Shown here one piece after another: positions 19,100 through 28,039 of a stretch of 64,000 nucleotides of DNA (its first letter is position 1; each line of letters opens with the position of its first letter). This DNA comes from an uncultured Coriobacteriaceae bacterium. GTDB lineage: Bacteria; Actinomycetota; Coriobacteriia; Coriobacteriales; Atopobiaceae. The stretch covers positions 1-64,000 of the forward strand of contig CACZCK010000011.1 in NCBI GenBank assembly GCA_902779675.1. The letters run 5' to 3'. The notes under the pieces were generated by a model that saw nothing but the letters and a program-made list of their open reading frames with translations, searched no databases and was not told where the DNA came from. A program made the position numbers and the translations under genes.

Positions 19100-22000
19100 T
19101 TACGCCATCTTGCGCCTGCGCAGCAGCAGGTTGGTGAACACCACAGCCGAGATGGCCATCGCGCCAAGGATGTTAGTAATGCCATTGCCCAAGCCGCCAG
19201 CAGCGGGGAGCTCTGCGCCTGTCTGGTTCATGACCCGGATCGTCCACACCCCAGTCTCCTCGTCTAAGGAAACCTTGGAGGCATCCAGCTGCGTATCTCC
19301 CATGCTGGCCGTTACTACGATTCCGGTCTGTCCACTCTTGACCGCAATCGTGACGGGCGTCTTTGGAGCCAGATAGCCGTCCGGCGTACCCGTCTCGGTC
19401 AGCGTGTAGGTTCCCACCGCAAGGGCGGAGTTCTCATAGATCAGCGCGTCATCTGACCCCTCTGCTTTGGCAGAGACCAGGCCTGTTTCGTTAATTACTT
19501 CTCCAACGAAGCTGAACGTTGCCCCTTCCAGGGCATTGCCCAACTGGTCGGTCTTGATGATCCTAACCGGAACCCCTTCCAGCTCGTTGGGAATGGTGAT
19601 CGTATAGGTCTTATGACCCTCCGACTCCGAGCTGCTCAGCCATCCACTCACATTCGGGGCATCTGCTCCCGTCAGATTGTTCAGAATCACGAGCGAGGCC
19701 GCATCCGCAGAGGTGACGTGGGACGGAATCTCGACCGTTCCCTCGCTGCTCACGGTAAACACCAGGTCTCCCGCCAGCTTCTTGTAGCCAGATGGCGGCG
19801 TCACCTCCGACAGGTAGTAGACGCCCGCCGGCAGGGCCGAGGTGACCTCGGGAATCAGGCCGTTGGCACCTGTTGTCAGCGTCTTGTAGCCTTCCATCGG
19901 ACTCTGGTCCCTGACCTGTCCGCTGGCTGCGACCACCTGTTTGTACAGCGCAAAGACCGCGCCACTCAAGGCGCTCTCCCCTTCGCCCACCTTGACGGCC
20001 GCCAGAGAGAAACCCTTGTTCTTAAGGGTTACGGTTCCCATCTCGTCTGCCGTCGCCTGGGTTACAACAAAGCTCGCATTGCCCCCGTTTGTCCTGACGG
20101 TAATGGTGCCATCGCTGTCCACCCGAATCATCCAGGGTTCCGAAGGCTTCTGGAAGCCGCTCGGTGCCTTGGTCTCGGTAAGGGTGTAGTACGTTTCTGG
20201 GTCCAGATAGGCAATGGTGATCAGGCCATCCTGACCGGAGGTAAAGGAGTCGGCGCCGACCGCAGCCCCTTGATCGTCCGTCAGGGTAAAGACGGCTCCC
20301 GGAAGAGGCGACCCGTTCCAGTCGGTCTTGACCAGTCTGATGCCCGTGCGGGTGTTGGTCACGACATCCTTGCGGACGTTCTGCACGCCTTCGTGGCCAC
20401 CGGTCGCCGTACCCTTTGCGTAGGAGGCCTTGTAGGTAAACTCATCCTGGTGGGTCTTGCCCTTTGGTGTGCCTCCAATGGTCAGGCAGCCTCTGTCTTC
20501 GATCCTCTCGATTCCCGAGTAGGAAATGCCTCCGTCTTCATTCTCTCCCGGATTTGTCAGCCTCACCTCATAGATCTCGTAATCGTCAAAGGTGGCGCCT
20601 TCCTGCAGAGAATCGAAATAGTAGTAGAGGGAGGTGGCGGGTGACGTCAGCTTGCGGACGGATCCGTTCAGAAGAGACAGGCCCCCTGTCTCCTTGTTCC
20701 TGACGTAGATGGCAAAGAAGATGTCGTCATGGCTCTGCATGAAGTCGGCGTCGGACCAGACCTTCTGTACCGTCAGCCCCCAGCCCCGCTTGTTGTGAAC
20801 CATGACATGGGGGTCTTCGTTGGCCCGGATGATGCCCTGGTTGTCGGCTTCCGAAATATAGGAGCCCTTGTCCCTCTCGTACTCGACCAGGCTGTAGCCG
20901 GCAGGAATCTCGTTCTCGTATTCCTGGACCTTGAAGACGGAGTCCACCGGCAGGCCGCGGAATTCGATGCTGTATCCTGCGGGAATCTTCGAGACGGCAC
21001 CACTGGGGGACGTCTCGAAGACGATGCCGGTCAGGTCGGAATACGTCTGCACCAGCTCGCTGTACTCGCTGATGCCAAGCGACGCAAATCTACCCGAAGC
21101 GACGTCCCACCAGCAGTACTGCCCATTTGGGTCCTTCACGTAGTAGAGCTTCCCGTTGACCGGCACAGGATCCTCCGACTCCGACGAGGACATGGAGATG
21201 CGGAAGTTGAAGGTCGTCTCGTCACCGTCATAGCCAACGAGCTTGGTGCCTTCCTTCGTCTCGTTCTCTGTGTCCTCTCCGGTCACGGTGAATCCGTGCT
21301 CATCCCACAGGACCTTGGTGACCGTAAGGGTTCGCAGGCTGTCGGGATCCACCTCGTTCTCGAACTGGACCTCCGGACGGTCCTCGATGGAGGCGGGACC
21401 GGTCACGTAGTTGTGGCGGCCGCTGTCCCCTTCGTCCGAGAGCAGGACGTTGTTGGCCTTGACCGACCTGAAGATGTTCATGTTGACGCCGCACTCGACG
21501 ATCTTGTAGTCGACCACGTCCGCCGGCATGCTGATGGACGCGATCTCTCCGGGCTTCAGGAAGAAGACGTTTGTGCAAGGCTCCGTCTCTCCCACCGGCG
21601 TATAGCTGTCCGCAAACCTGACGGGGCGCTTGGACCCCTGGTAGGTGACGGCGGGGTCGTTCTCGTTCTGTGTCAGCTCCGTCCAGATGTCGTGGGTTCC
21701 CTCGGGATTCGTTTCCTCCCTGAGCCTATAGAGGATCTTGTAGGGAAACTCCATGAGGTCGTAGTCGACATCGTCGGAACCGGTCACCTTCTTGGAAAGG
21801 GTGACCTCCCCCTTCTTGACCGCTGTCAGATTGAAGCGCATGTGCAGGTTGGAAGCACCGGCACCTCGTTCCATGTAGAAGATCTTCATGGAATGGGTCG
21901 AGTAGTCCTTGAAGACGGTACCGCCATTCTCGAAGAAACGGTCCAGATAGGCCGCGACATCCGCGTTCGTCGCTTCGGGATTCCTCTGCCTGTAGTTGGA

Positions 22001-25000
22001 TTCAAAAATCTCCCGCAGCGTCTTGGTTCCATTCCTTCCCGTCACGACGCCGGTGCGGAAGTTGACGGAACCCGTCATGGCGCTGTGCACACCGCCCAGG
22101 TCCAGGACCAGCTCGTCGTCGACATAGAGCCAGAAGTCGTCGTCTCCGGAGAACTCGAAGATGATGTCATGGCCCCATGCGTCCAGACCGCTCGGTGTCT
22201 GGGTGAAGTTGGCCGACATCTCCATGCCAAAGAAGTAGTCCGCTTGCTTGAGGGGTATCTCGTGGAGGCCCTCTCCGTAACGCGGTGCGTCGGTGGACAT
22301 AGGCGCGCCTGTCACCGTCGTCGTATTGGTGTACATGTCGGAGTAGGGCCAGGGCTCCTTCGTAACGGGATCGATCAGGGAGTTGTAGGGCATGAACTGG
22401 CCATGTCTCGACGTGTTGGTATTGCCGGGCCTCTCCGTCGTTGCCAGCTGGTCATAGACCTCGAAGTGCGTCCCATTCAGATAGGCGAAGTTCTTGGTCG
22501 AGTCGTATTCAAAGTATCCGCTCTCGTCGTAGACGCTCTGGATGAACAGGTGGTTGACCGTCTGGTCACCTGCAAACAGGGTGCCCAAGGAGGTCTCGTT
22601 GGTGGTAGAGACGGGATAGCCGCCATTCTTGATGTCCGTTGTGAGAAGCCCCGCCCTGTTGGAGTCCAGGCCAAAGTATCCAGTCTGTACGGAATCCCTA
22701 TTGTTCTTTATAGGATTGTTGAAGTCGATCATCTTCATGGTGATGCCGAACTCATTGTTGTCCACCGTAGCGACTTCCGTCAGATGCGGCGAATTGGTCT
22801 TGATCCGGGCAAAGTAGAAATCGTCCGCCTGATTGGAAGGGCAGGGAACGACCCTATTGTTCTCCAGATCCACCTTGAGGCCAATATAGGCATAGTGGGA
22901 ATCGTCCCAGCAGCGGATCTTGGAATAATCCTCCTGGTAGTAGCGTCCATCCAGCTGCAGGTAGGACTCGTCGTCGGCAAGGGTCGAGTTCGTTCCCAGT
23001 TTGGGCGAAATGTACTTGCCGCTATGGGTGTTCTGCAGCTCGTAGTAGCCGTTGGGAACCTTGTTCCCATCTTCGTCCTTCTTGGTGTGCTCCGTCAGCT
23101 GCCAGAGAGCGGTCTGATACTGGTTGCCCACCCACTTGATCACGTCGCCGTCGTCATAGCAGCGGATCAGCGACCCGTCCTCGTCGACCGCGTAGAACTC
23201 ATACTGCGAGCCATTCCAGACGCGCGTGTAGAGCACGACCTGGTCTGCCGGGTCCGACACGCTGATCTTCTGTGCCGTGTAGATCAGATAGTCGTCCTCG
23301 GTAAGGGAGGTCTTCTCCGCAAGCTTGAACCGAGTCCTGGTGCCACCGTCGGCAGAGCCCGTGAATGCCCTGTTGTCCTCGGTACCAGCCAGATCCAGGG
23401 CAACGCCGCCAGCCGCAAAGGTGTAGCTGCCGCTGTTGGCTCCCGTTCCCGGAACCACACGAATCTGGGAATCCTGGGTAGGTGTGTCGTTCAGAGTGAC
23501 GGACCCGTTGCTGATGGTCAGATACTTTCCGTCTGGGCTTGTGATGTAGTACCGGTCCTCCTCGACCTTATGGAAGGTCCATTCCGTAATGTCGCTGTCG
23601 GAGGAGACGAAGAGTGTGTCCTTGTATTCCTTGGTATCCAGCTTGACGATGTCTTTGATGCCGACGCTGCCGCCCTCTCCCGCCATGAGGGCGGTGCAGA
23701 AGAGGCTTTCCGCATCGTAGGCAATACCAAATGTCTGCCCATCCAGGCTATAGGGATCGTCATCCAGCTTGTCTGCATACTCGAACTTGATCTGGGCGTT
23801 TATGTCTGTGGCGCTATCATAGGCGGCGAAGGACTTCCCTGCTTCTCCACCCTGCATGTTCCAGTAATAGCCACCTGTTCCAAGCACCCGGAAGACGTCT
23901 CCGTCCTTGATGACGGTGAAGGCCGTCTTGTTGGCATCGTCCAGCCACATGCTGTTCATAGACTGGCAGATGTACTTTTTAGCGCCTCCGACCTCGCAGT
24001 ACACGTAGTACTGATTCTCGGCGCCTGCTGGTTCGAAGTAGTAGGGCACCGCCCCCTCCGCCAGGTCGGGAGAGGTGGACTTGGCTGTCTTGGTGATTCC
24101 CTTGCGGGTGCCCTTGATGGTGGTAACCCCGTTTGTGAAATAGTAGCCGCTCACATGGGAGATATAGATGCCCCGTCCACTTGCGGCAAGCTGGGCAAGA
24201 TTCTCGAGCGTCTCCACGCCGTGAACCGTCCTGGAAGCAGGCTCCTTGGCCTCGTCCACAAGGGCATACACGCTGAAGCCATCGGTCGCGAAGCAGATGG
24301 CCTGACCGTCCCTCGTCTCCTCTGTGGAGCTCTCAAGAACGTCACCGGAGTCTTCCCCATCCTCAAAGTGGACGACCTTCGGACTCTCGTTCTCTGTGCC
24401 ATCCGTCAGCTCGATTCGGACATCCACAACAGATCCCGCCGCGGGCTGTACCTTCTGACCGTTCTCGTCCACGATCTTGATGTCAAAGAGGCGAAGGCCA
24501 CCGCGGTCATCGGCCGATTGGGCATCGGAAAGAGACTCGGTCTCCCAGCCAAGCGCTTCGAAGGTGCCTTCCGCATACTGGTCGTAGTCACCGCCCTGCC
24601 CTGCGCCTGCGGCCGAATCCGGCAAGATCTCCTGGGCTTCCAGCTTCGCCTTCTCCGGGATCCCCGCGCTGCCATCGCAGGTCACCGTGATCTTGAAGCC
24701 GTCACCGACGACCGTGCTCTCGTACTGGCTGCCGTCCTGCGTGGGCTCGATGTCCACGGTGTAGACGACGGCGTAGACGCTGAACTGGTCGGCGTCGAAA
24801 ACGAGCTCGTCGTCGTTGGCAGCAAGGTCGCGCTTGTCGAGCTGCTTCGCGGTCAGCGGATTGATGACCTCGCCCTCGATCTGGTAGGCGTCCTTGCCCT
24901 GGCGCTCCGCGCGCTCCTTGGCCTCGCGGTCGCTCTCCACGTGCACCAGCAGCTGCTGGGTGTCCTCGCTGGCGATCTGCGGCGAGGCGAAGGTCACGGT

Positions 25001-25723
25001 GACCTTCTTTTGGGGCTCGACCTCGTTGCCGTCGGCGTCGCGGAATGTGATGTCCACGGCCTGGACCTGCGCGATCTCGGCGTCGGTCTTCTTGGCCACT
25101 GCCTCCTCGACGACGGCCTGCACCTCGGCGTTCTTCTCCTTGGCGGTGTCGACCCACTTGGCCTCCATCGTGGTCCCCTCGGGCAAGGCGCCTTCCGGGG
25201 CATCCACGATGACCTTCAGCACGAGCCTGTCGTCCCTGTCGGTGAAGCGGTGCTCGAAGGCCTGCCTGGGCATGCTGTCCGCGACCTCGACCGTCTGGAA
25301 GCAGCCGGGCCCGTGCTGGTGCTCCTCGGCGACCTCGTCCCTGCCGCACGCGAGCACGCGTTCGGTCTGGTAGCACTCCTCGGTGTGGGCGTGCCCCTCG
25401 CCCTCCTCCAGGCCGCAGGCCAGCGTGCGCTCCTCGCTGTAGCACGAGTCGTCGTGCACGTGGCGCTCGACCTCGGGCAGGGTGCAGACCAGGTTGCCAT
25501 CCTCGTCGTAGCAGCTGCCGTCGTGGTGGTGGGCCACCGTCCCCGTCACGGGGCAGGACAGCGCCTGCTCCTGGTGGGTGGCGGCGCGGCCGTTCTGGCG
25601 CAGCACGAACCCCACGCACAGTACCAGCAGCACGGCGAGCGCTGACAGCAGCATGATTCTGCTGTGATTCCGCCGATTGCTGCTGGCAATCCGTACGATA
25701 TGACGCCTAGTGAGACTCTTCAT
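19100..25723 (-). CDS. Giant fibro-slime/Cna-B surface protein (LPAAGG), longest paralogue
   Basis: 2207-residue wall-anchored protein. Membrane/export segment about 21-40. The HxHx3Cx8C block has only three and a half units, one fewer than its paralogues. The shared module then diverges into a unique region (about 480-1100) rich in aromatic beta-type repeats (YYWNMQGGEAGKSF, GYYELQNTHSGKYISP) that look lectin- or beta-trefoil-like; this is impression only. Fibro-slime domain about 1150-1225 (FEFSGDDDFWLYVDDELVLD, LGGVHS). Cna-B/SpaA-like domains start near 1303, 1461, 1645, 1791, 1905 and 2051. C-terminus LPAAGG near 2173, hydrophobic helix, LLRRRKMA. The start follows GAGGGAGAG. It is the first of the four in transcription order and lies directly downstream of lepB, with its own upstream element. 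Confidence 0.9.
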   Translation of the reverse strand: MKSLTRRHIVRIASSNRRNHSRIMLLSALAVLLVLCVGFVLRQNGRAATHQEQALSCPVTGTVAHHHDGSCYDEDGNLVCTLPEVERHVHDDSCYSEERTLACGLEEGEGHAHTEECYQTERVLACGRDEVAEEHQHGPGCFQTVEVADSMPRQAFEHRFTDRDDRLVLKVIVDAPEGALPEGTTMEAKWVDTAKEKNAEVQAVVEEAVAKKTDAEIAQVQAVDITFRDADGNEVEPQKKVTVTFASPQIASEDTQQLLVHVESDREAKERAERQGKDAYQIEGEVINPLTAKQLDKRDLAANDDELVFDADQFSVYAVVYTVDIEPTQDGSQYESTVVGDGFKITVTCDGSAGIPEKAKLEAQEILPDSAAGAGQGGDYDQYAEGTFEALGWETESLSDAQSADDRGGLRLFDIKIVDENGQKVQPAAGSVVDVRIELTDGTENESPKVVHFEDGEDSGDVLESSTEETRDGQAICFATDGFSVYALVDEAKEPASRTVHGVETLENLAQLAASGRGIYISHVSGYYFTNGVTTIKGTRKGITKTAKSTSPDLAEGAVPYYFEPAGAENQYYVYCEVGGAKKYICQSMNSMWLDDANKTAFTVIKDGDVFRVLGTGGYYWNMQGGEAGKSFAAYDSATDINAQIKFEYADKLDDDPYSLDGQTFGIAYDAESLFCTALMAGEGGSVGIKDIVKLDTKEYKDTLFVSSDSDITEWTFHKVEEDRYYITSPDGKYLTISNGSVTLNDTPTQDSQIRVVPGTGANSGSYTFAAGGVALDLAGTEDNRAFTGSADGGTRTRFKLAEKTSLTEDDYLIYTAQKISVSDPADQVVLYTRVWNGSQYEFYAVDEDGSLIRCYDDGDVIKWVGNQYQTALWQLTEHTKKDEDGNKVPNGYYELQNTHSGKYISPKLGTNSTLADDESYLQLDGRYYQEDYSKIRCWDDSHYAYIGLKVDLENNRVVPCPSNQADDFYFARIKTNSPHLTEVATVDNNEFGITMKMIDFNNPIKNNRDSVQTGYFGLDSNRAGLLTTDIKNGGYPVSTTNETSLGTLFAGDQTVNHLFIQSVYDESGYFEYDSTKNFAYLNGTHFEVYDQLATTERPGNTNTSRHGQFMPYNSLIDPVTKEPWPYSDMYTNTTTVTGAPMSTDAPRYGEGLHEIPLKQADYFFGMEMSANFTQTPSGLDAWGHDIIFEFSGDDDFWLYVDDELVLDLGGVHSAMTGSVNFRTGVVTGRNGTKTLREIFESNYRQRNPEATNADVAAYLDRFFENGGTVFKDYSTHSMKIFYMERGAGASNLHMRFNLTAVKKGEVTLSKKVTGSDDVDYDLMEFPYKILYRLREETNPEGTHDIWTELTQNENDPAVTYQGSKRPVRFADSYTPVGETEPCTNVFFLKPGEIASISMPADVVDYKIVECGVNMNIFRSVKANNVLLSDEGDSGRHNYVTGPASIEDRPEVQFENEVDPDSLRTLTVTKVLWDEHGFTVTGEDTENETKEGTKLVGYDGDETTFNFRISMSSSESEDPVPVNGKLYYVKDPNGQYCWWDVASGRFASLGISEYSELVQTYSDLTGIVFETSPSGAVSKIPAGYSIEFRGLPVDSVFKVQEYENEIPAGYSLVEYERDKGSYISEADNQGIIRANEDPHVMVHNKRGWGLTVQKVWSDADFMQSHDDIFFAIYVRNKETGGLSLLNGSVRKLTSPATSLYYYFDSLQEGATFDDYEIYEVRLTNPGENEDGGISYSGIERIEDRGCLTIGGTPKGKTHQDEFTYKASYAKGTATGGHEGVQNVRKDVVTNTRTGIRLVKTDWNGSPLPGAVFTLTDDQGAAVGADSFTSGQDGLITIAYLDPETYYTLTETKAPSGFQKPSEPWMIRVDSDGTITVRTNGGNASFVVTQATADEMGTVTLKNKGFSLAAVKVGEGESALSGAVFALYKQVVAASGQVRDQSPMEGYKTLTTGANGLIPEVTSALPAGVYYLSEVTPPSGYKKLAGDLVFTVSSEGTVEIPSHVTSADAASLVILNNLTGADAPNVSGWLSSSESEGHKTYTITIPNELEGVPVRIIKTDQLGNALEGATFSFVGEVINETGLVSAKAEGSDDALIYENSALAVGTYTLTETGTPDGYLAPKTPVTIAVKSGQTGIVVTASMGDTQLDASKVSLDEETGVWTIRVMNQTGAELPAAGGLGNGITNILGAMAISAVVFTNLLLRRRKMA

Positions 25724-25784
25724 GACTCGGCACTCTCCCTCTGAAGCGAGTTCGTGCCCTGCTGATTCCTACGTTTGGGTAGCG

Positions 25785-25815
25785 CTTCCGTTTTATCTTC
25801 AAACGTAAAGTATAG
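25785..25815 (-). promoter_or_regulatory. Conserved upstream element of the fourth surface gene
   Basis: On the minus strand: CTATACTTTACGTTTG, then ATAAAACGGAAG, 62 bases before the start. It is the best-preserved example, along with 27005-27037, of the element shared across this locus. Confidence 0.55.
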
Positions 25816-25919
25816 GTCACTAGAAGCTAACTTTCGGAGCGTTCATGTCCTTGCGGAGAGTTTTAGGTAGTTCTACACGAATCTCGCCCACCTGACGTTG
25901 GACACTCCCCTTTGTCAGC

Positions 25920-26501
25920 CTAGTTGATGCCACCCAGCGTGGAGAGCGGCCATACCCTCACCAGCAGACGGCCGACCACCATGTCGTTGCTGATGCAGCC
26001 CAGCGCGGTGTTACGGCTGTCCAGGCTGGTGGAGCGATGGTCGCCCATCACGAAGATCTTGTTCTCGGGAACCTGGTAGGGCAGGGCAATGTTGCAGTCT
26101 CCCAAGGCAGGCTCGGTGACATAGGGCTCGCTCAGGCGCACGTTGTCCACATAGACCGTGCCGTCTTCGCTGATGTCGACCCACTGCCCCGACGTCGCGA
26201 TGACGCGCTTGATCAGGATGTTGTTGTTGTAATAGAAGGCGATGACGTCGCCCGTCTGGTAGTTGGAGCCGCGCAGCGCCACCACGATGTCTTTGTCCTG
26301 CAGGGTGTTGGTCATGCTGGTGCCCTGGATCTGGATGACGGGCAACACGAGCATGGCCACGATGACCGCCGCTGCCGCCACCACGATGAGCGAGTTGAGC
26401 ACGCTGCGCACAGCCTTGAGGAACCTATTGCGGTCCTTCTCGCGGACAAGCTCCTTCTCCAGCTCCTTGACGCTGGGAGTCATGGTCTCGTTGGTACTCA
26501 T
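25920..26501 (-). CDS. lepB: Type I signal peptidase
   Basis: 193-residue membrane-bound serine peptidase that removes signal peptides from exported proteins. A cytoplasmic N-terminus precedes one transmembrane helix (about 33-56). Next come the nucleophile motif GTSMTNTL (Ser62), the general-base region ILIKRVIA (Lys98), and GDHRSTSLDSR (about 153-163), the family's box E. All catalytic elements are present, unlike the inactive SipA-like proteins of some pilus loci. The short form is typical of Gram-positives. Its start codon overlaps the stop of the coiled-coil gene (ATGA), so the two are translationally coupled. Placement directly upstream of four exported giant proteins suggests a dedicated role in processing them; that is inference. 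Confidence 0.93.
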   Translation of the reverse strand: MSTNETMTPSVKELEKELVREKDRNRFLKAVRSVLNSLIVVAAAAVIVAMLVLPVIQIQGTSMTNTLQDKDIVVALRGSNYQTGDVIAFYYNNNILIKRVIATSGQWVDISEDGTVYVDNVRLSEPYVTEPALGDCNIALPYQVPENKIFVMGDHRSTSLDSRNTALGCISNDMVVGRLLVRVWPLSTLGGIN

Positions 26502-26968
26502 CGGTCAGCCTCGTCATCCAGCTCGGGCTCGGGCTCAACTTCCGGCTCCAGCTCGGCCTCGGGCTCACCCTCGGCCTCTGCCTCGTCGCGGTGCCCGAAC
26601 TGCCCCAGGTAGTGCACGGTGACCAGTTGCTCAAGCTTATGCAGCTCCCCCTCAAAGGCGGTACGGTCGGCCGTGGTGAGCTTTCCCAGACTCTCGAAGA
26701 CGCTCCACAGAATCTGGTCCTTCTCGTCGAGCCTCGCCGTAAGGCGCTCGATCTGCTCGTCCTTGGCGTCAAGCTTGTCTTTGAGACGGTCGGACAGACC
26801 GGTAAGCTCAACGATGCTCGCCTCGCGGCGCGAGAGCTCCAGCTCCAGGCGATCGCCCTCGTGCAGCTGCTCTACCAGCAGCTCAAGCAGGTCGCGACGC
26901 TTGAGCTTCTGCAACTCCTTGCCCGCACCCTTTGAGCCGCCCTTCGGCTTGTTGGAAAAGGAAAGCAT
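26498..26968 (-). CDS. Coiled-coil protein with acidic tail, function unknown
   Basis: 156 residues. A basic start (about 1-24) leads into a long amphipathic, charged helix (about 24-110) with heptad-like spacing, e.g. LELELSRREASIVELTGLSD and KDEQIERLTARLDEKDQI. The final 30 residues are almost entirely Glu, Ala and Pro (EAELEPEVEPEPELDDE). There is no signal peptide or membrane segment, so it is likely cytoplasmic. It is transcribed ahead of lepB with a 4-base overlap and shares the locus-wide upstream element. That suggests a part in assembling or exporting the surface proteins, for example as a scaffold or chaperone. I do not recognise a named family. Confidence 0.75.
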   Translation of the reverse strand: MLSFSNKPKGGSKGAGKELQKLKRRDLLELLVEQLHEGDRLELELSRREASIVELTGLSDRLKDKLDAKDEQIERLTARLDEKDQILWSVFESLGKLTTADRTAFEGELHKLEQLVTVHYLGQFGHRDEAEAEGEPEAELEPEVEPEPELDDEADR

Positions 26969-27004
26969 GAGGTACCAACTTCTTTGCTTGAGCCACTGAT
27001 GAGG

Positions 27005-27037
27005 CTTCCGTTTTATGCATTAACATAAAAATGATAG
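27005..27037 (-). promoter_or_regulatory. Conserved upstream element of the coiled-coil/lepB pair
   Basis: On the minus strand: CTATCATTTTTATGTTAATG, then CATAAAACGGAAGCC, 36 bases before the start at 26968. The ATAAAACGGAAGC part is identical to that before the giant gene starting at 25723. Confidence 0.5.
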
Positions 27038-27198
27038 CCCAACCACCCGTGTGGGGCATGCAAGGAGCGTGTTTTTCATCCGCGTTGGGTGACGTTTGCG
27101 CAAGATGGGTGCCCGCAGCCAGTCTTACCAGCGGCGGGTATCAAGAGACCGTGCTCAGAGGGGCTATGGGCCACTATGCGCGAACGCGCATCGCACGC

Positions 27199-27402
27199 CT
27201 ACTTCTTGTTGCGTCGGTTAATGGCCGTCAGGGCTGCTGCCAGCGCCACGATCACCACCGGGATCAAGATCATGAACGGGCGCGTTCCGCGCACCGGGTT
27301 GCGCTCGGAGTCAACGGGACCCGCAAAGGCAACGACAGGCATGACGAGCAGGTCATATACCGCAAGAATCACGCTAGCGAGAACAACTCGGACCTTGCTC
27401 AT
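27199..27402 (-). CDS. Small two-helix membrane protein
   Basis: 67 residues with a good ribosome binding site (GGGAGA). Helix one (about 4-27, ending VVAFAGP) could be a cleavable signal peptide with an AFA-type cleavage site. A short outside loop (VDSERNPVRGTRP) leads to helix two (about 44-61) and the basic tail NRRNKK. The layout mimics a minimal sorting signal, but no LPxTG-like motif is evident. It is the most upstream minus-strand gene of the surface-protein locus. Function unknown. Confidence 0.65.
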   Translation of the reverse strand: MSKVRVVLASVILAVYDLLVMPVVAFAGPVDSERNPVRGTRPFMILIPVVIVALAAALTAINRRNKK

Positions 27403-27584
27403 GGACTCTCCCTTCGCCGTACCTTTGCCCCATTGTAGGGCCCATCTGCAGGCAAGACCCGACCAACGGGGCGAAGGCCCCCACCGTTAGGCTGACGGTC
27501 GTACCAAAAGGGGTGCACCCAACGGTACAAAGGTGACGCATGACGCTTCCTCCATAATCGCACCGTGCATCATTGACACGAGTG

Positions 27585-27603
27585 TGTATGTACGGTATAT
27601 ACA
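27585..27603. promoter_or_regulatory. Palindromic operator upstream of the GntR-ABC operon
   Basis: Near-perfect inverted repeat TGTATGTAC-G-GTATATACA (8 of 9 positions paired), 55 bases before the regulator's start. GntR-family YtrA-type regulators usually bind such sites in their own promoters, so autoregulation is likely. Confidence 0.6.
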
Positions 27604-27658
27604 GTTATTGAGAGAGGACGCTCTCCCGCTCGACCGTACCCACCATGGAAGGATCCCC

Positions 27659-28039
27659 ATGGAGCTTGTCGTATCAAACTCGTCGGAACAGCCCATCTAC
27701 GAGCAGATTGCCTCGCAGATCCGCACGCAGGTGCTGGGTGGGCAGCTTACCGAGGGCGACCGCCTGCCCTCCATCCGCGCCCTCGCCACGCAGCTGCGCA
27801 TCAGCGCCATCACCACCAAGCGCGCCTATCAGGAGCTCGAGGTGCAGGGCTACATCCACACCGTTCCGGGCAAAGGCTGCTTTGTGGCAGGCGACAACCT
27901 GGAGCTGCTGCGCGAGGAGCGCCTGCGCATGGTGGAGGCCTCGCTCGCCAGGGCCGTATCCGACGCCCGCATGGCGGGCATCACCGCAGACGAGCTGCGG
28001 GAGATGCTCGATCTGCAACTGGAGGATGAGGAGCAATGA
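27659..28039 (+). CDS. GntR-family (YtrA-type) transcriptional regulator
   Basis: 126-residue regulator. The ATG at 27659 follows GGAAGGA; an earlier in-frame start at 27533 has no such site. A winged helix-turn-helix spans about 10-78 (QPIYEQIASQIRTQVLGGQL, LPSIRALATQLRIS, TTKRAYQELEVQGYI, VPGKGCFVA). A short helical tail replaces the large ligand domain found in other GntR subfamilies, which is typical of the YtrA group. It overlaps the ABC ATPase start by 4 bases. It probably represses its own ABC operon through the palindrome at 27585-27603. The inducing signal is unknown; related operons often respond to cell-envelope stress. Confidence 0.88.
   Translation: MELVVSNSSEQPIYEQIASQIRTQVLGGQLTEGDRLPSIRALATQLRISAITTKRAYQELEVQGYIHTVPGKGCFVAGDNLELLREERLRMVEASLARAVSDARMAGITADELREMLDLQLEDEEQ

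Noticed and set aside
20729..25645. Open reading frame of over 1600 codons on the opposite strand of the fourth surface gene
   Set aside because: GC-rich third positions leave few stops on the antisense strand. It has no ribosome binding site, and its composition is typical of shadow frames (Val/Leu/Gly/Asp/His-rich).
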